Part shown: piece after piece, positions 35,433 to 44,274 of the stretch
Numbering within the stretch: position 1 is the first letter of the stretch
Layout of the letters: every line of letters begins with the position of its first letter
Assembly: GCF_003364335.1 (NCBI RefSeq)
Contig: NZ_NXLX01000010.1
Location: forward strand, 1-59,153
DNA: 59,153 nucleotides
Source: Helicobacter anseris
GTDB taxonomy: Bacteria > Campylobacterota > Campylobacteria > Campylobacterales > Helicobacteraceae
Direction: 5' to 3'
Translations under genes and position numbers: made by a program
Notes under the pieces: model-generated
What the model saw: only the letters and a program-made list of their open reading frames with translations
Told to the model about the DNA's origin: nothing
Database searches by the model: none

Positions 35433-35927
35433 ATGTTAAAAAAAGTTGCGATGACTTTTATGTTAGGTGCAAGTACTCTATTTGGTTTTGGTATTGGTAA
35501 TTATCAGATTACTCCAGAATTTGGTGGTAATATTAGTTATCAGGATACAACAAATACTACTTTTACTTATGGTGGTTATGCAAGGGTGTGGCTTGGTGTT
35601 TCTAGAGTCGTAATTGCGCCTCAAGTAAAATATGATGTTATGTATCAAAAGCGCAGTGGTAATTATGATAATTTACAAGCTGGGGGATTGCTTGGGTTTG
35701 AGGTTCCAGTATTGCCATTAACACTTTATGTTGGTGGTAGTTGGTCTACTTTTTATAGCGTAAATTTGGATGATACTGCAGCCTTTAACTATGGTATAAA
35801 AATGGATGTGCCATTAATACCATTTTTAACAATTGGCATAGATGGTGTATATCAAGCTCCAAAAATTGCAGGCGGTAGTCGTCTGACAATGAATCGAATA
35901 GGATTGACTATAGGTCTTGCTTTTTAA
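35433..35927 (+). CDS. Small outer-membrane beta-barrel protein
   Basis: The 164-residue protein has a signal peptide (lysines at 3-4, cleavage near TLFG) and about eight alternating strands such as YGGYARVWLGV and LTLYVGGSWSTFYSV, ending GLTIGLAF with a terminal Phe. This is the size of an eight-stranded barrel. I cannot assign a function. Its stop overlaps the ubiD start as TAATG, which couples a membrane protein to a menaquinone-type enzyme and may be incidental packing. Confidence 0.75.
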   Translation: MLKKVAMTFMLGASTLFGFGIGNYQITPEFGGNISYQDTTNTTFTYGGYARVWLGVSRVVIAPQVKYDVMYQKRSGNYDNLQAGGLLGFEVPVLPLTLYVGGSWSTFYSVNLDDTAAFNYGIKMDVPLIPFLTIGIDGVYQAPKIAGGSRLTMNRIGLTIGLAF

Positions 35928-37783
35928 TGCACAGACTTATTGAAATATTTAAACAACATAATGAAATTTGTGTTGTAGAAACCCCCTTAGATATTTATTT
36001 AGAGATACCACATTTGGCTTATTTGGAATCCAAAAAGCCAAATGGTGGAAAAGCTTTATTATTTACAAATCCTATTGATAAAAAAAATAACAAAAAATTT
36101 GATATTCCTGTTTTGATGAATATTTTTGGTTCTAAAAAAAGAGTTGAACTTATTATTCAAAATCCAATAGAGGTTATACAAGAGAGAATATTGCGATTTT
36201 TGGAGTTAAAGCCTCCAAAAAATTTTCTTGATTTTAAAAGAATATTGAAAGATTTTTTTTCTCTAAGACATGTTTTTCCCAAAAAAAAGAAATGGCTTAT
36301 TCCATCAGAGCAAGTTATTAAAACTGGTGATAGAGTTAATTTGTATGAACTTCCAATATTAACAACTTGGGAACACGATGCTGGACCTTTTATTACAATG
36401 GGGCAGATTTATACACAGAGTTTAGATGGGACGAAGAAAAACTTAGGTATGTATCGTTTGCAGGTGTTTGATAAAAATCATTTAGGATTACATTGGCAAA
36501 TACATAAAGATTCACAACATTTTTTCCACGAATATCAAAAAGCCAATAAAAAAATGCCCGTTAGCATAGCGCTTGGAGGAGATCCTCTTTATACATGGTG
36601 TGGTCAAGCGCCATTGCCTTATGGTATTTATGAGTTAATGCTCTATGGTTTTATTAAAAATAAAAGAGCTTACGTTAAAAAGTGTATTACTAATTCTTTA
36701 TATGTTCCATATGATGCAGATATTGTTATTGAAGGATGGGTAGATCCAAATGTATTAAAACCAGAAGGTCCATTTGGTGATCATACGGGTTTTTATACTC
36801 CTGTGGAGCATTATCCTGTTTTAGAGGTAAGTGCTATTACACATAAAAGAAATCCCATCTATCCTGCAACTGTTGTTGGAAAGCCTCCAATTGAGGATAA
36901 ATATATGGGGTATTTTACCGAGAGAGTCTTTTTACCAGTGTTGCAGAAAACTGCTCATGGATTGCTTGATATATATATGCCAGAAAATGGCGTATTTCAT
37001 AATTTAATTTTTGCAAAAATTGATACTAGATATCCTGCACATGCTAAACAAATTATGCATAATTTTTGGGGCATTGGACAGATGAGTTTTGTTAAGCATG
37101 CGATATTTTTGGATTCTAATGCACCAGATTTTTATAAAACTGAGGAGTTGATGTTTTATTTATTGAATCGTTTTGATGTTGATAATATAATTATAAGCGA
37201 AGGTGTTTGTGATGCTTTAGATCATGCTTCTCCGGATTTTGCCTTCGGAGGTAAGTTGGGTATTGATGCTACGGGTTGTCAAGTTAAGAGAGATTTTGAG
37301 CTTTTAAGTGATCAAGAATTGTTGCAACAAATTAGGGTTTTATTGCCAGAGGTTGTGAAATTAAGACAATACTATATTGATACTAATTCTCCAATTTGTA
37401 TTATTGGTGTTGATAAGCAAAGGGGTGGAATTTTGGAGAGAATCGCAGATGTTAAGGTGTTGTTGTCATCTTTGGCGATTGTGGTATTTGTAGATAGCAA
37501 AAAGAATGATTTGAATAATCCTTATATGCTCGTTTGGCGTATTGTAAATAATATTGATGCAAAAAGAGATATTAAAGTAGTTGGTAAGGTGCTTTTTATT
37601 GATGCGACAGATAAGGGTAGGGAGGATGGATATTTTAGAGAATGGCCAATGGAAACTGATTGCAATATCGAAGTTTTAAAACATTTGAAAAAAGAGGGAT
37701 TATTAATGCATATAGATGATAAATTTTTGCATCATTATCATATTTGCAATTCCCCGCAAGAGGAAGTGAAATGTCTGATTTAA
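35927..37783 (+). CDS. ubiD: UbiD-family decarboxylase, probably menaquinone biosynthesis
   Basis: The 618-residue enzyme belongs to the prenylated-FMN-dependent UbiD family. Core signatures include GDPLYTWCGQAPLP, GPFGDHTGFYTP and the catalytic-region PPIEDKYMGYFTERVFLP. It is longer than E. coli UbiD (about 497) by a C-terminal extension of the kind seen in epsilonproteobacteria, where this member is annotated as menaquinone biosynthesis decarboxylase of the futalosine route. The UbiX partner is not in the window. It is followed by yggS with a 13-base overlap, the same pair as in H. pylori. Confidence 0.88.
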   Translation: MHRLIEIFKQHNEICVVETPLDIYLEIPHLAYLESKKPNGGKALLFTNPIDKKNNKKFDIPVLMNIFGSKKRVELIIQNPIEVIQERILRFLELKPPKNFLDFKRILKDFFSLRHVFPKKKKWLIPSEQVIKTGDRVNLYELPILTTWEHDAGPFITMGQIYTQSLDGTKKNLGMYRLQVFDKNHLGLHWQIHKDSQHFFHEYQKANKKMPVSIALGGDPLYTWCGQAPLPYGIYELMLYGFIKNKRAYVKKCITNSLYVPYDADIVIEGWVDPNVLKPEGPFGDHTGFYTPVEHYPVLEVSAITHKRNPIYPATVVGKPPIEDKYMGYFTERVFLPVLQKTAHGLLDIYMPENGVFHNLIFAKIDTRYPAHAKQIMHNFWGIGQMSFVKHAIFLDSNAPDFYKTEELMFYLLNRFDVDNIIISEGVCDALDHASPDFAFGGKLGIDATGCQVKRDFELLSDQELLQQIRVLLPEVVKLRQYYIDTNSPICIIGVDKQRGGILERIADVKVLLSSLAIVVFVDSKKNDLNNPYMLVWRIVNNIDAKRDIKVVGKVLFIDATDKGREDGYFREWPMETDCNIEVLKHLKKEGLLMHIDDKFLHHYHICNSPQEEVKCLI

Positions 37784-38451
37784 AACAAAAGCTTGATTAT
37801 GTTTTACAAAAAATTGAGAGAGCAAGAATTGCGTATAGCCGTCATCAAGTTATTAAGTTGATTGCTGTTTCTAAATATAGTGCAGTACAAAAAATCGCAG
37901 AATTGTATTCTTGTGGGCAGAGAGCCTTTGGAGAAAACAAAGTACAAGATTTAAAAGTAAAATCTGAGGAATTGATTCGTTTGCCATTAGAGTGGCATTT
38001 TATAGGTAGTCTACAGACTAATAAAATTAATATGCTTTTAGAGCTTAATCCTTTTTTGATTCATTCTATTGATTCTTTAAGATTAGCACAGGAATTAGAC
38101 AAAAGATGTGCTTTAAGACAGAAGAAAATGAGAGTGCTATTGCAGGTAAATAGCGCATGTGAGGAAAATAAGAATGGAGTAAGGATACAAGAGTGTTTAG
38201 AAATTTATCATCAAATAAAGACAGGATGTAAAAATTTAAAACTTGAAGGTTTGATGTGTATGGGAGCCAATAGTTTGGATATTACAAAAGTTGAAAAATC
38301 TTTTAGGATTACTAAGGATTTATTCGATGATTTACAAGACCCTGAAGCAAAGATATTATCTATGGGTATGAGTAATGATTATGAGATAGCAATTGCAAAT
38401 GGTGCAAATTTATTGAGAATTGGTTCTGAAATTTTTAAGAGTTCATTCTAG
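37771..38451 (+). CDS. yggS: PLP-homeostasis protein (YggS/PLPBP family)
   Basis: The 226-residue protein is a single-domain fold III PLP-binding protein that buffers pyridoxal phosphate and affects amino acid pools. Visible are LIAVSKYSA with the PLP lysine, GENKVQDLKVK, WHFIGSLQTNKI, GLMCMG and LSMGMSNDYEIAIANGANLLRIG. The ATG at 37771 has AGAGGA 6 bases upstream; a longer reading from 37744 lacks a site. It overlaps ubiD by 13 bases and overlaps convergent fliT-like gene by 9. Confidence 0.92.
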   Translation: MSDLKQKLDYVLQKIERARIAYSRHQVIKLIAVSKYSAVQKIAELYSCGQRAFGENKVQDLKVKSEELIRLPLEWHFIGSLQTNKINMLLELNPFLIHSIDSLRLAQELDKRCALRQKKMRVLLQVNSACEENKNGVRIQECLEIYHQIKTGCKNLKLEGLMCMGANSLDITKVEKSFRITKDLFDDLQDPEAKILSMGMSNDYEIAIANGANLLRIGSEIFKSSF

Positions 38452-38664
38452 AAATTTTTGTGCAAGCTTAATTTGTAGCATCTGTTTTTGTAACTCTTGC
38501 TTATCTCTTTCTAGCATTTCTATGCCTTGGGATATAAGTGTTTGAGCACTTAGAAGATCTTCTATGGTTTTTAGATTCTCTTTGGGTATATCTACAATGA
38601 GTTGATAGACTTCTTGAGTATTATTATTTAAGATGGCTACTTTTAGCTTATCGTGCCAATTCAT
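38443..38664 (-). CDS. Small helical FliT-like flagellar protein
   Basis: This 73-residue protein follows fliS with a 17-base overlap and is predicted to be all helical, with a coiled-coil-like second half (ISQGIEMLERDKQELQKQMLQ). Its place at the end of flaG-fliD-fliS matches the position of FliT, the chaperone for the filament cap FliD, and of an uncharacterised gene in the same place in H. pylori. FliT function is inferred from position and size only. Confidence 0.7.
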   Translation of the reverse strand: MNWHDKLKVAILNNNTQEVYQLIVDIPKENLKTIEDLLSAQTLISQGIEMLERDKQELQKQMLQIKLAQKFLE

Positions 38665-39031
38665 TATTGTGAATTTCTTTCCAAGCTTCTAAGAGTCCTT
38701 TAGTGACATTAACTACTATTGAAATTTTATCTGTGTTATTTTCAACATTAGCTTGTGTTAAAAGCTTGATTTGATGGGTATAGAGACCTGTAAGATATAC
38801 TGCCACCTCTCCGCCTTTTTCATAATCAAGTATATTTAATAATTCAGTAAAAATATCAGTAATGCGATTGATGTAATAGATTTTTCCTTCGATATCATCT
38901 GTTTGTATTGATCTTGATGCTAATCCAGAAAATCTTAAGATTCCCTCATAAAGCATTTCAATTAGCTTTGCTGGCGATTCTACAGCGACAGAATTTTGTT
39001 GATAAAGATTGTAAGCATTTGCGTATTTCAT
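38648..39031 (-). CDS. fliS: Flagellin export chaperone FliS
   Basis: FliS binds the C-terminus of flagellin in the cytoplasm and prevents premature polymerisation. The 127-residue four-helix protein shows the start MKYANAYNLYQQNSV, the AKLIEMLYEGILRF segment and YLTGLYTHQIKLLTQANV. It begins 12 bases after fliD with AAGGAGAGG upstream. Confidence 0.95.
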   Translation of the reverse strand: MKYANAYNLYQQNSVAVESPAKLIEMLYEGILRFSGLASRSIQTDDIEGKIYYINRITDIFTELLNILDYEKGGEVAVYLTGLYTHQIKLLTQANVENNTDKISIVVNVTKGLLEAWKEIHNNELAR

Positions 39032-39043
39032 ATAGTCCTCTCC

Positions 39044-41089
39044 TTATTTTTTCTTATTATTTCCAGTTGCTTGATCAATCATCATTTGAACAGAATTGAA
39101 AGAATTGTTTGCTTTTGCAATTTGTTCATCGTAAGCTGCAAAACGACTTGCCATGGTATCATATCTTGTTTTTAGTCTCTCGCTTGCTTGGATTTTGTCC
39201 TTATCAAGACTTTTTGCATCTCTTGTTAAAGAATCTTGATAAAGATTTAGCTTTGCGTTACTGCCATCTGTCAGTGTCTTTATAAATTTGTTTAATTGAA
39301 CAAAAATACCATCAACATGTTCCTCTTGTCCAAAAAGATTCTTTCTATCAAAACCATAAAAAGAATCAATAGTTTTTTGAGGATCTTGATTGATCATATT
39401 GCTTAATTGAGCTTCATTGAGAGACATTTTACTTTTTTCATCAAGAGAAAGTCCAAAATCAACCAAACTATAAGGTCTGCCAGTGCTAGAAAAACTAATA
39501 GGTTTTGAAAAGAGTGTATTAATACTAGATCTAATAGTTCTAATGTCACTTACCCCATTAAAAATACCTGCAATCTTTGTTTCAGGGTCATATCGCGTAA
39601 GTTCATCAAGTTTTGGCACTAATTCATTGTAGGTTTTTACAAAATCTCTCACTTGAGCCTTAATGGCTTCTGTATCCCTACCTATACTGATAATAGCAGG
39701 ATTTCCTGGCTCTGTGGTATGGACTAAAGTAATATTAACCCCATTGATAATATCATTGATTTCATTTGTTGGGCGTGTAATTGTTGCACCATTAAAACTA
39801 ATTTTTGCATCTGATGCTTGTTGTAGATTCTTGAAATTAAAAACTTCTTCTTGTAAGCGGGTATAATCTTGAAATAATCCACCTTTAATGCCCAATTCTT
39901 TTAAAAATTCAGCACCCTTACTATCATCAGAGGTAATTTTGACTTCACCAATTTCAGATGTGATGCTAATACCTCCTTTTCCATCTGTTTTTGCATGCAC
40001 TCCAGCGATATTTTCTATAGCCTCTGCAATAATCTTTGCATTATCCTCACTTGTATTTTTTTCATTAGTCATTGTCGCAAGATTGAGTGGCACACTGCCA
40101 ATTGTGATAGAAGCATCTATCTTTCCACTAGGAACAGGTTTCTTTGTATTAAAAAGAGCTTCTTCTTTGGTTTCTGTAGTGCTAAATCCAAGAGAGGATA
40201 GTTTATTCCCGCCAAGTTTGATACTATATCCCCTTCTATCATTAAGAATTAAAGAGGTGTTGTCTTCAGATAATCCAACGTTAATATCACTATCAAGTAA
40301 TTCTTTTGTATCAGGATTATTTTCTATGGCTTTTCTTATGGCTTGCACTAGGGTTTGCATCCTATCTTGACTAGAGGCATCTTTGGAATCAAGAGTAACA
40401 TCAATGGTTTGTTCATTAAGATTTTTGTCTTTAAATGTTATAGTAAAATCACCATTATTTAGTTCTTGGAGTTCTTTGATTGGTTCTGATGAAAGCGTTG
40501 AGCCAAAATAGATACGACTTGCTTCACCAGTACCTTTTGAGTTAATCATAAGCTGATAAGGTTTTTCCCCACCAGTTTTCATTACAATACCCATAACCTC
40601 ACCGTTTGTTTTATCGGTTATGGCTTGTGCTACATCATTAAGAGTCATTCCTGCTTTGATATCAAGCACATAACGCTTTCCTTTGGTGTAAAAATCTAGT
40701 TTTACATCTTTTGTGCTAAAGACATCATCGCGTGAGCCAAATTTGATACCAACCTCATTGATATCTCCTTGTGCAATAGATTCTACATCTATTTTTATGT
40801 CTTGTATAGGAACACCAGCACTTACGCTAGCTTTAATAGAATCATTTGATACTGAACTTGTCCTGCCTAGATATGTGGAATAATCAGAAAGGGAAGATAT
40901 AGGAGACTTAAAACCAGAGATAAGTGTGTTGAGTTCAACTAATTCTTTTTGCTTTTCAATATTTTCTTTCATTTTCCTTTCAATGGGCGCAATCATTGTT
41001 TTTTCATCAGCTTTTTTTAGCTTTTCTATAACATCGTAATTTAATACACCGCTCCCAAGTCCAAGAGAGCTAAGTTGCCCCATTGCCAT
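39044..41089 (-). CDS. fliD: Filament cap protein FliD
   Basis: FliD caps the flagellar filament and guides flagellin folding. The 681-residue protein has the N-terminal GQLSSLGLGSGVLNYDVIEKLKKAD, long central variable domains (about 100-480) and C-terminal helices ending DEQIAKANNSFNSVQMMIDQATG. Its length matches Helicobacter FliD rather than the shorter enteric forms. It lies 29 bases after flaG and is part of the sigma-28-driven operon. Confidence 0.95.
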   Translation of the reverse strand: MAMGQLSSLGLGSGVLNYDVIEKLKKADEKTMIAPIERKMKENIEKQKELVELNTLISGFKSPISSLSDYSTYLGRTSSVSNDSIKASVSAGVPIQDIKIDVESIAQGDINEVGIKFGSRDDVFSTKDVKLDFYTKGKRYVLDIKAGMTLNDVAQAITDKTNGEVMGIVMKTGGEKPYQLMINSKGTGEASRIYFGSTLSSEPIKELQELNNGDFTITFKDKNLNEQTIDVTLDSKDASSQDRMQTLVQAIRKAIENNPDTKELLDSDINVGLSEDNTSLILNDRRGYSIKLGGNKLSSLGFSTTETKEEALFNTKKPVPSGKIDASITIGSVPLNLATMTNEKNTSEDNAKIIAEAIENIAGVHAKTDGKGGISITSEIGEVKITSDDSKGAEFLKELGIKGGLFQDYTRLQEEVFNFKNLQQASDAKISFNGATITRPTNEINDIINGVNITLVHTTEPGNPAIISIGRDTEAIKAQVRDFVKTYNELVPKLDELTRYDPETKIAGIFNGVSDIRTIRSSINTLFSKPISFSSTGRPYSLVDFGLSLDEKSKMSLNEAQLSNMINQDPQKTIDSFYGFDRKNLFGQEEHVDGIFVQLNKFIKTLTDGSNAKLNLYQDSLTRDAKSLDKDKIQASERLKTRYDTMASRFAAYDEQIAKANNSFNSVQMMIDQATGNNKKK

Positions 41090-41118
41090 TTATTTATCCC
41101 TCATAAAAATAAAGTTAA

Positions 41119-41481
41119 TTAACCTTTTTTATCAAAAATCAATCCTACAATATCATGCATTTTTTTCATTAGTTCTATAGCTTCTTTTGATGGAATCTCT
41201 CTGATGACCTTATTTCCATCGATTTCTTTTACTGTAACTACTAAACCTCTAATATCATCATTATAACTAAAGTTAATATCTGTATTGATACGTTTCATCT
41301 CTTGATTAAGCGCTCTGCTTGTTTCAATCAACTCTTGTTTGAGATGTTCTACTTGCTTGTCTTTTCTGTTATTTTCAGCTTCCTGCTGCTTTGCTATATT
41401 TACAGGTTTTCCTGCGCTAGAGGCTAAATCTATAAGTTGTTTTTGTAACATAGAATTATTTGTTTGCGTGCTATCTATCAT
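41119..41481 (-). CDS. flaG: FlaG protein
   Basis: The 120-residue protein belongs to the FlaG family, which affects filament length. The conserved C-terminal half is visible (INFSYNDDIRGLVVTVKEIDGNKVIREIPSKE, read in pieces, and LMKKMHDIVGLIFDKKG). The N-terminal half is polar and helical. The ATG at 41481 has a near-perfect AAGGAGG site 6 bases upstream; an in-frame GTG at 41508 lies before that site and is not the start. It is the first gene of flaG-fliD-fliS. Confidence 0.9.
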   Translation of the reverse strand: MIDSTQTNNSMLQKQLIDLASSAGKPVNIAKQQEAENNRKDKQVEHLKQELIETSRALNQEMKRINTDINFSYNDDIRGLVVTVKEIDGNKVIREIPSKEAIELMKKMHDIVGLIFDKKG

Positions 41482-41523
41482 CTTTTTCCTCCTTGAAAAT
41501 TTTAACACAGATTCACTTGTTTA

Positions 41524-41550
41524 GTATCGGCATTTTTTATTTTATTTTTA
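41524..41550 (-). promoter_or_regulatory. Sigma-28 promoter for flaG-fliD-fliS
   Basis: On the minus strand TAAAAATA, 11 bases, GCCGATAC matches the FliA consensus with exact spacing. The -35 box overlaps the stop codon of the upstream envC-type gene, so the promoter is embedded at that gene's 3' end. The flaG start is 43 bases downstream. Confidence 0.85.
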
Positions 41551-42807
41551 TTTACTTTTAGAAATTACTTCCAATGGGTCAATATGTTTGTCTTTTTGAG
41601 TAATTTCAAAACTAAGTTTTTGATTGATTCTACCAATGATATAACCCTTTTGAATTCTTAATCCAGGCTTAATGGTTGGTGCTATTTTATCAAGTTGGGA
41701 ATAAATGGTATGAATACCATCATGGTTTTCAATAATTATAACTTTTTTTAAGATGGGCACTTCTTTTGCATATACAATTTTTCCATCAAAAATACTCTTT
41801 ACTGGAGCATTTGGAGTTTTGGATACCATAACTACAGATTCATTAAAGACTTTTAATTTATAAACAGGATCAAAATAAGTGCCAAATTTTTGTTCTATAG
41901 TGTATTGCTCTATAGGCGAGATTGTTTTCTTTCCTGTATATTTTGTAATAGATAGGGCTTGATAAGAGTTTGCGACCTGTTTTACTTCAATGACTTCTTG
42001 GGTTTTGTTTTTGTTTGTTTGCTGTATTTGTTGTTGTGCTTGTTGTTTAATTTCTTGATTCTTTTTTTCTTCTTCAATTTCTTTTTGTGTTTTTTGTTTA
42101 AGTATATTTAGATTACTTAGTATTTTATCAAGACTCTTTCTTTCATTTTCTATTTGATTAAGTTTTGCATTATAGTTTTTAATATCCTTTTGCATAATCT
42201 TAATGAGCTCTTTTTGTTCTTGCAATAAAGATTGAAGATATTTTTTTTGATTTTTTTGTGTGCTGATATTTTGAGTGATTTGTGTGATATTTTCAAGTGT
42301 TTGAGTAATTTTGAATTCTAAATTTTTTTCTTCTTGTGTAAGCATTTGAATTTTTTGCTGAGAGTTTTTATTGAGAAGTTTAAAAAACTCTTGCAAAATG
42401 ATATCATCTGGAGAAATTGGGTTTTCATGATTAAGAATAATAATAAAAGAGGCATCATTGATCAAAATACGCGTAATTTTATCTCTTATGTTTTGTTTAT
42501 CTTTTTGCAAAGTAAGTAAAATATTTTGATATTGCTGGAGTAGTTTTTCTTGATTAGTGTTTTCGGATTGATTGTTTTCAATGATATTTTGAATATTTGC
42601 AATCTTTTTGTCATAAACACCAATTTGTTGTTTTGTTTTGTTGATTTTGTTGCCTAAATCTTGTAAAAGATTGGTGATTTGATTTTTTTCATTTTCTTTT
42701 TTGAGAATTTTTTTTTGATTAAGGCTAATATCTTTGTTGATTTGTTTAAGATCTGCTCCATGACAAAGAATTAAAAAAAAATAACATATGAGAAGAAAAA
42801 CTTTCAC
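41548..42807 (-). CDS. EnvC-type murein hydrolase activator (M23 peptidase family)
   Basis: The 419-residue protein has a signal peptide (about 1-18, ending CHGA), about 250 residues of coiled coil rich in Lys, Gln, Asn and Ile, and a C-terminal LytM domain (about 300-419) with IYSQLDKIAPTIKPG and GYIIGRI. The usual catalytic HxH is not evident: the strand reads LSFEITQKDKHIDP, and the first His/Asp pair is also lost. This fits an activator of amidases rather than an active peptidase. I set the start at GTG 42807, which shares a base with the ftsX stop and has AAGGAAGG upstream. FtsEX-EnvC act together in cell division. Confidence 0.88.
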   Translation of the reverse strand: MKVFLLICYFFLILCHGADLKQINKDISLNQKKILKKENEKNQITNLLQDLGNKINKTKQQIGVYDKKIANIQNIIENNQSENTNQEKLLQQYQNILLTLQKDKQNIRDKITRILINDASFIIILNHENPISPDDIILQEFFKLLNKNSQQKIQMLTQEEKNLEFKITQTLENITQITQNISTQKNQKKYLQSLLQEQKELIKIMQKDIKNYNAKLNQIENERKSLDKILSNLNILKQKTQKEIEEEKKNQEIKQQAQQQIQQTNKNKTQEVIEVKQVANSYQALSITKYTGKKTISPIEQYTIEQKFGTYFDPVYKLKVFNESVVMVSKTPNAPVKSIFDGKIVYAKEVPILKKVIIIENHDGIHTIYSQLDKIAPTIKPGLRIQKGYIIGRINQKLSFEITQKDKHIDPLEVISKSK

Positions 42808-43616
42808 TAAGCCTTCCTTCTTGAGATTATTACAACAAAAACGCAAAATAAAGAAATGCAGATTGCAAAACCTGCCAATGCAAGGAAATCTTGAGAGAAT
42901 CTAAAAATGTTATCCGGAATTCCAAGATCTTCAAATATTGTTTTAGTTTGAGGCATTTGAGAGCAGTAGAAGCTACCAAGAGTGATAATGCAGCTTGCAA
43001 TAATGGAATCAAAAAATGCAAGTTTAAATAATATCTTGTTTTTTAGCCATGAAGAAGCACCTAGCAAATCCATAATTTGCATACGTTTTTGATGTTCAAA
43101 TCTCCATACCTGTATTTGTCGCATCATGAGCAAAAAACTAAATATTCCAAGCAGTGAAGCAAAAATCATAATATTGCTTTTGGTAAAAAATAAAAGTCTA
43201 TAAACTTGATTGTGTGTTTTTGCAAAAGTCTCAATATGGCTGATAAAATCTAGATTTTTTAAGTTATTTTCAATAGCATCTAGTTCTTTTTGACTAGGAT
43301 ATTGCAGTAATTTTATAGAGTAAAAAAATGGTAAATCTTTTTGGATAATCTTGAGATTTTCCTCATCATTAAAATCTTGAAATTTTTGCAATAGGTAGGA
43401 AGGATCTATGATGGTAAGACTTTTTGCCTCATTGATGTAATTTTTAATCTCTTCAAGATTTAAGCTTTTTTTTGAAGCAACTAAAATGAAGTAATTTTGG
43501 AGTAATTTATCTTCTTTAATATTTATGGCACGATTGATAAATAAAATGCTTTGCAAACTAAAAAGAAGTGCTAACAAAGGTATGATTAGGGTAAGGTGTC
43601 TTTTAAGAGTATTCAT
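42807..43616 (-). CDS. ftsX: Cell-division ABC transporter-like membrane protein FtsX
   Basis: The 269-residue membrane protein has an N-terminal helix (about 12-30), a periplasmic domain of about 110 residues and three C-terminal helices. With FtsE it transmits ATP hydrolysis to the periplasmic EnvC-type activator, whose gene follows with a 1-base overlap. Its start overlaps ftsE by 14 bases. Sequence conservation is low, as usual for FtsX; the assignment leans on topology and position. Confidence 0.87.
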   Translation of the reverse strand: MNTLKRHLTLIIPLLALLFSLQSILFINRAINIKEDKLLQNYFILVASKKSLNLEEIKNYINEAKSLTIIDPSYLLQKFQDFNDEENLKIIQKDLPFFYSIKLLQYPSQKELDAIENNLKNLDFISHIETFAKTHNQVYRLLFFTKSNIMIFASLLGIFSFLLMMRQIQVWRFEHQKRMQIMDLLGASSWLKNKILFKLAFFDSIIASCIITLGSFYCSQMPQTKTIFEDLGIPDNIFRFSQDFLALAGFAICISLFCVFVVIISRRKA

Positions 43617-44274
43617 AAACTTCCCCCTCTTGTATATTGAGTTTTCTATGATTGATATTTAATCGATCGGGTATTCTGTGTGTAACAACGACAATTGTAA
43701 TACCAAGTTGTTGATTTGCACTTTTTAATAAGCTCCAGATAAGATCACTAGAATAGTCATCTAGATTTCCTGTGGGTTCATCTGCTAGAATAATTTCAGG
43801 ACGATGTGCGATTGCCCTTGCCATTGCAACTCTTTGTTGCTCGCCACCACTTAGTTCTAGAGGGTAGCGATTGCTTTTGTGTAATAAATTTATATGAGTG
43901 AGTAATTTTTGAACTTGCTCTTGGCAAAAAGTTTTGCTATAACCATTGATAATCATTGGTAGCATAATGTTTTTTTCTACATTCCATTCTTCTATAAGTT
44001 TGTAGTCTTGGAAAACAATCCCTATTTTTTTTCTCAAATTTGTAATATCTTTTTTTTTGGCACAATGCACTTGTGTATCACATACATCAAGTTCCCCAGA
44101 TCTGATTTCTAAATCCCCATATAACGATCTTAAAAGTGTGCTTTTTCCACTACCGCTAGCTCCAGATATAAAAACAAAATCTTTTTGTTTTATTGTAAAG
44201 GTTGCTTTTTTGATAACAATTTCATCTTTTTTATATCCTAAACACAACTCTTTTGCTTTGATAGCTATTTTCAT
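43603..44274 (-). CDS. ftsE: Cell-division ATP-binding protein FtsE
   Basis: The 223-residue ABC ATPase has Walker [14 protein letters not shown]-loop [13 protein letters not shown], signature [15 protein letters not shown] and Walker [13 protein letters not shown]. The short length and pairing with ftsX identify FtsE. It overlaps trmB by ATGA and ftsX by 14 bases. A T9 run at 44050-44058 lies inside it but the frame is intact. Confidence 0.94.
   Translation of the reverse strand: MKIAIKAKELCLGYKKDEIVIKKATFTIKQKDFVFISGASGSGKSTLLRSLYGDLEIRSGELDVCDTQVHCAKKKDITNLRKKIGIVFQDYKLIEEWNVEKNIMLPMIINGYSKTFCQEQVQKLLTHINLLHKSNRYPLELSGGEQQRVAMARAIAHRPEIILADEPTGNLDDYSSDLIWSLLKSANQQLGITIVVVTHRIPDRLNINHRKLNIQEGEVYEYS

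Noticed and set aside
39888-40370. 160-codon open frame antisense to fliD
   Set aside because: Hydrophobic Ser/Leu-rich composition typical of a reverse-strand shadow; fliD is intact and no start signal is present.
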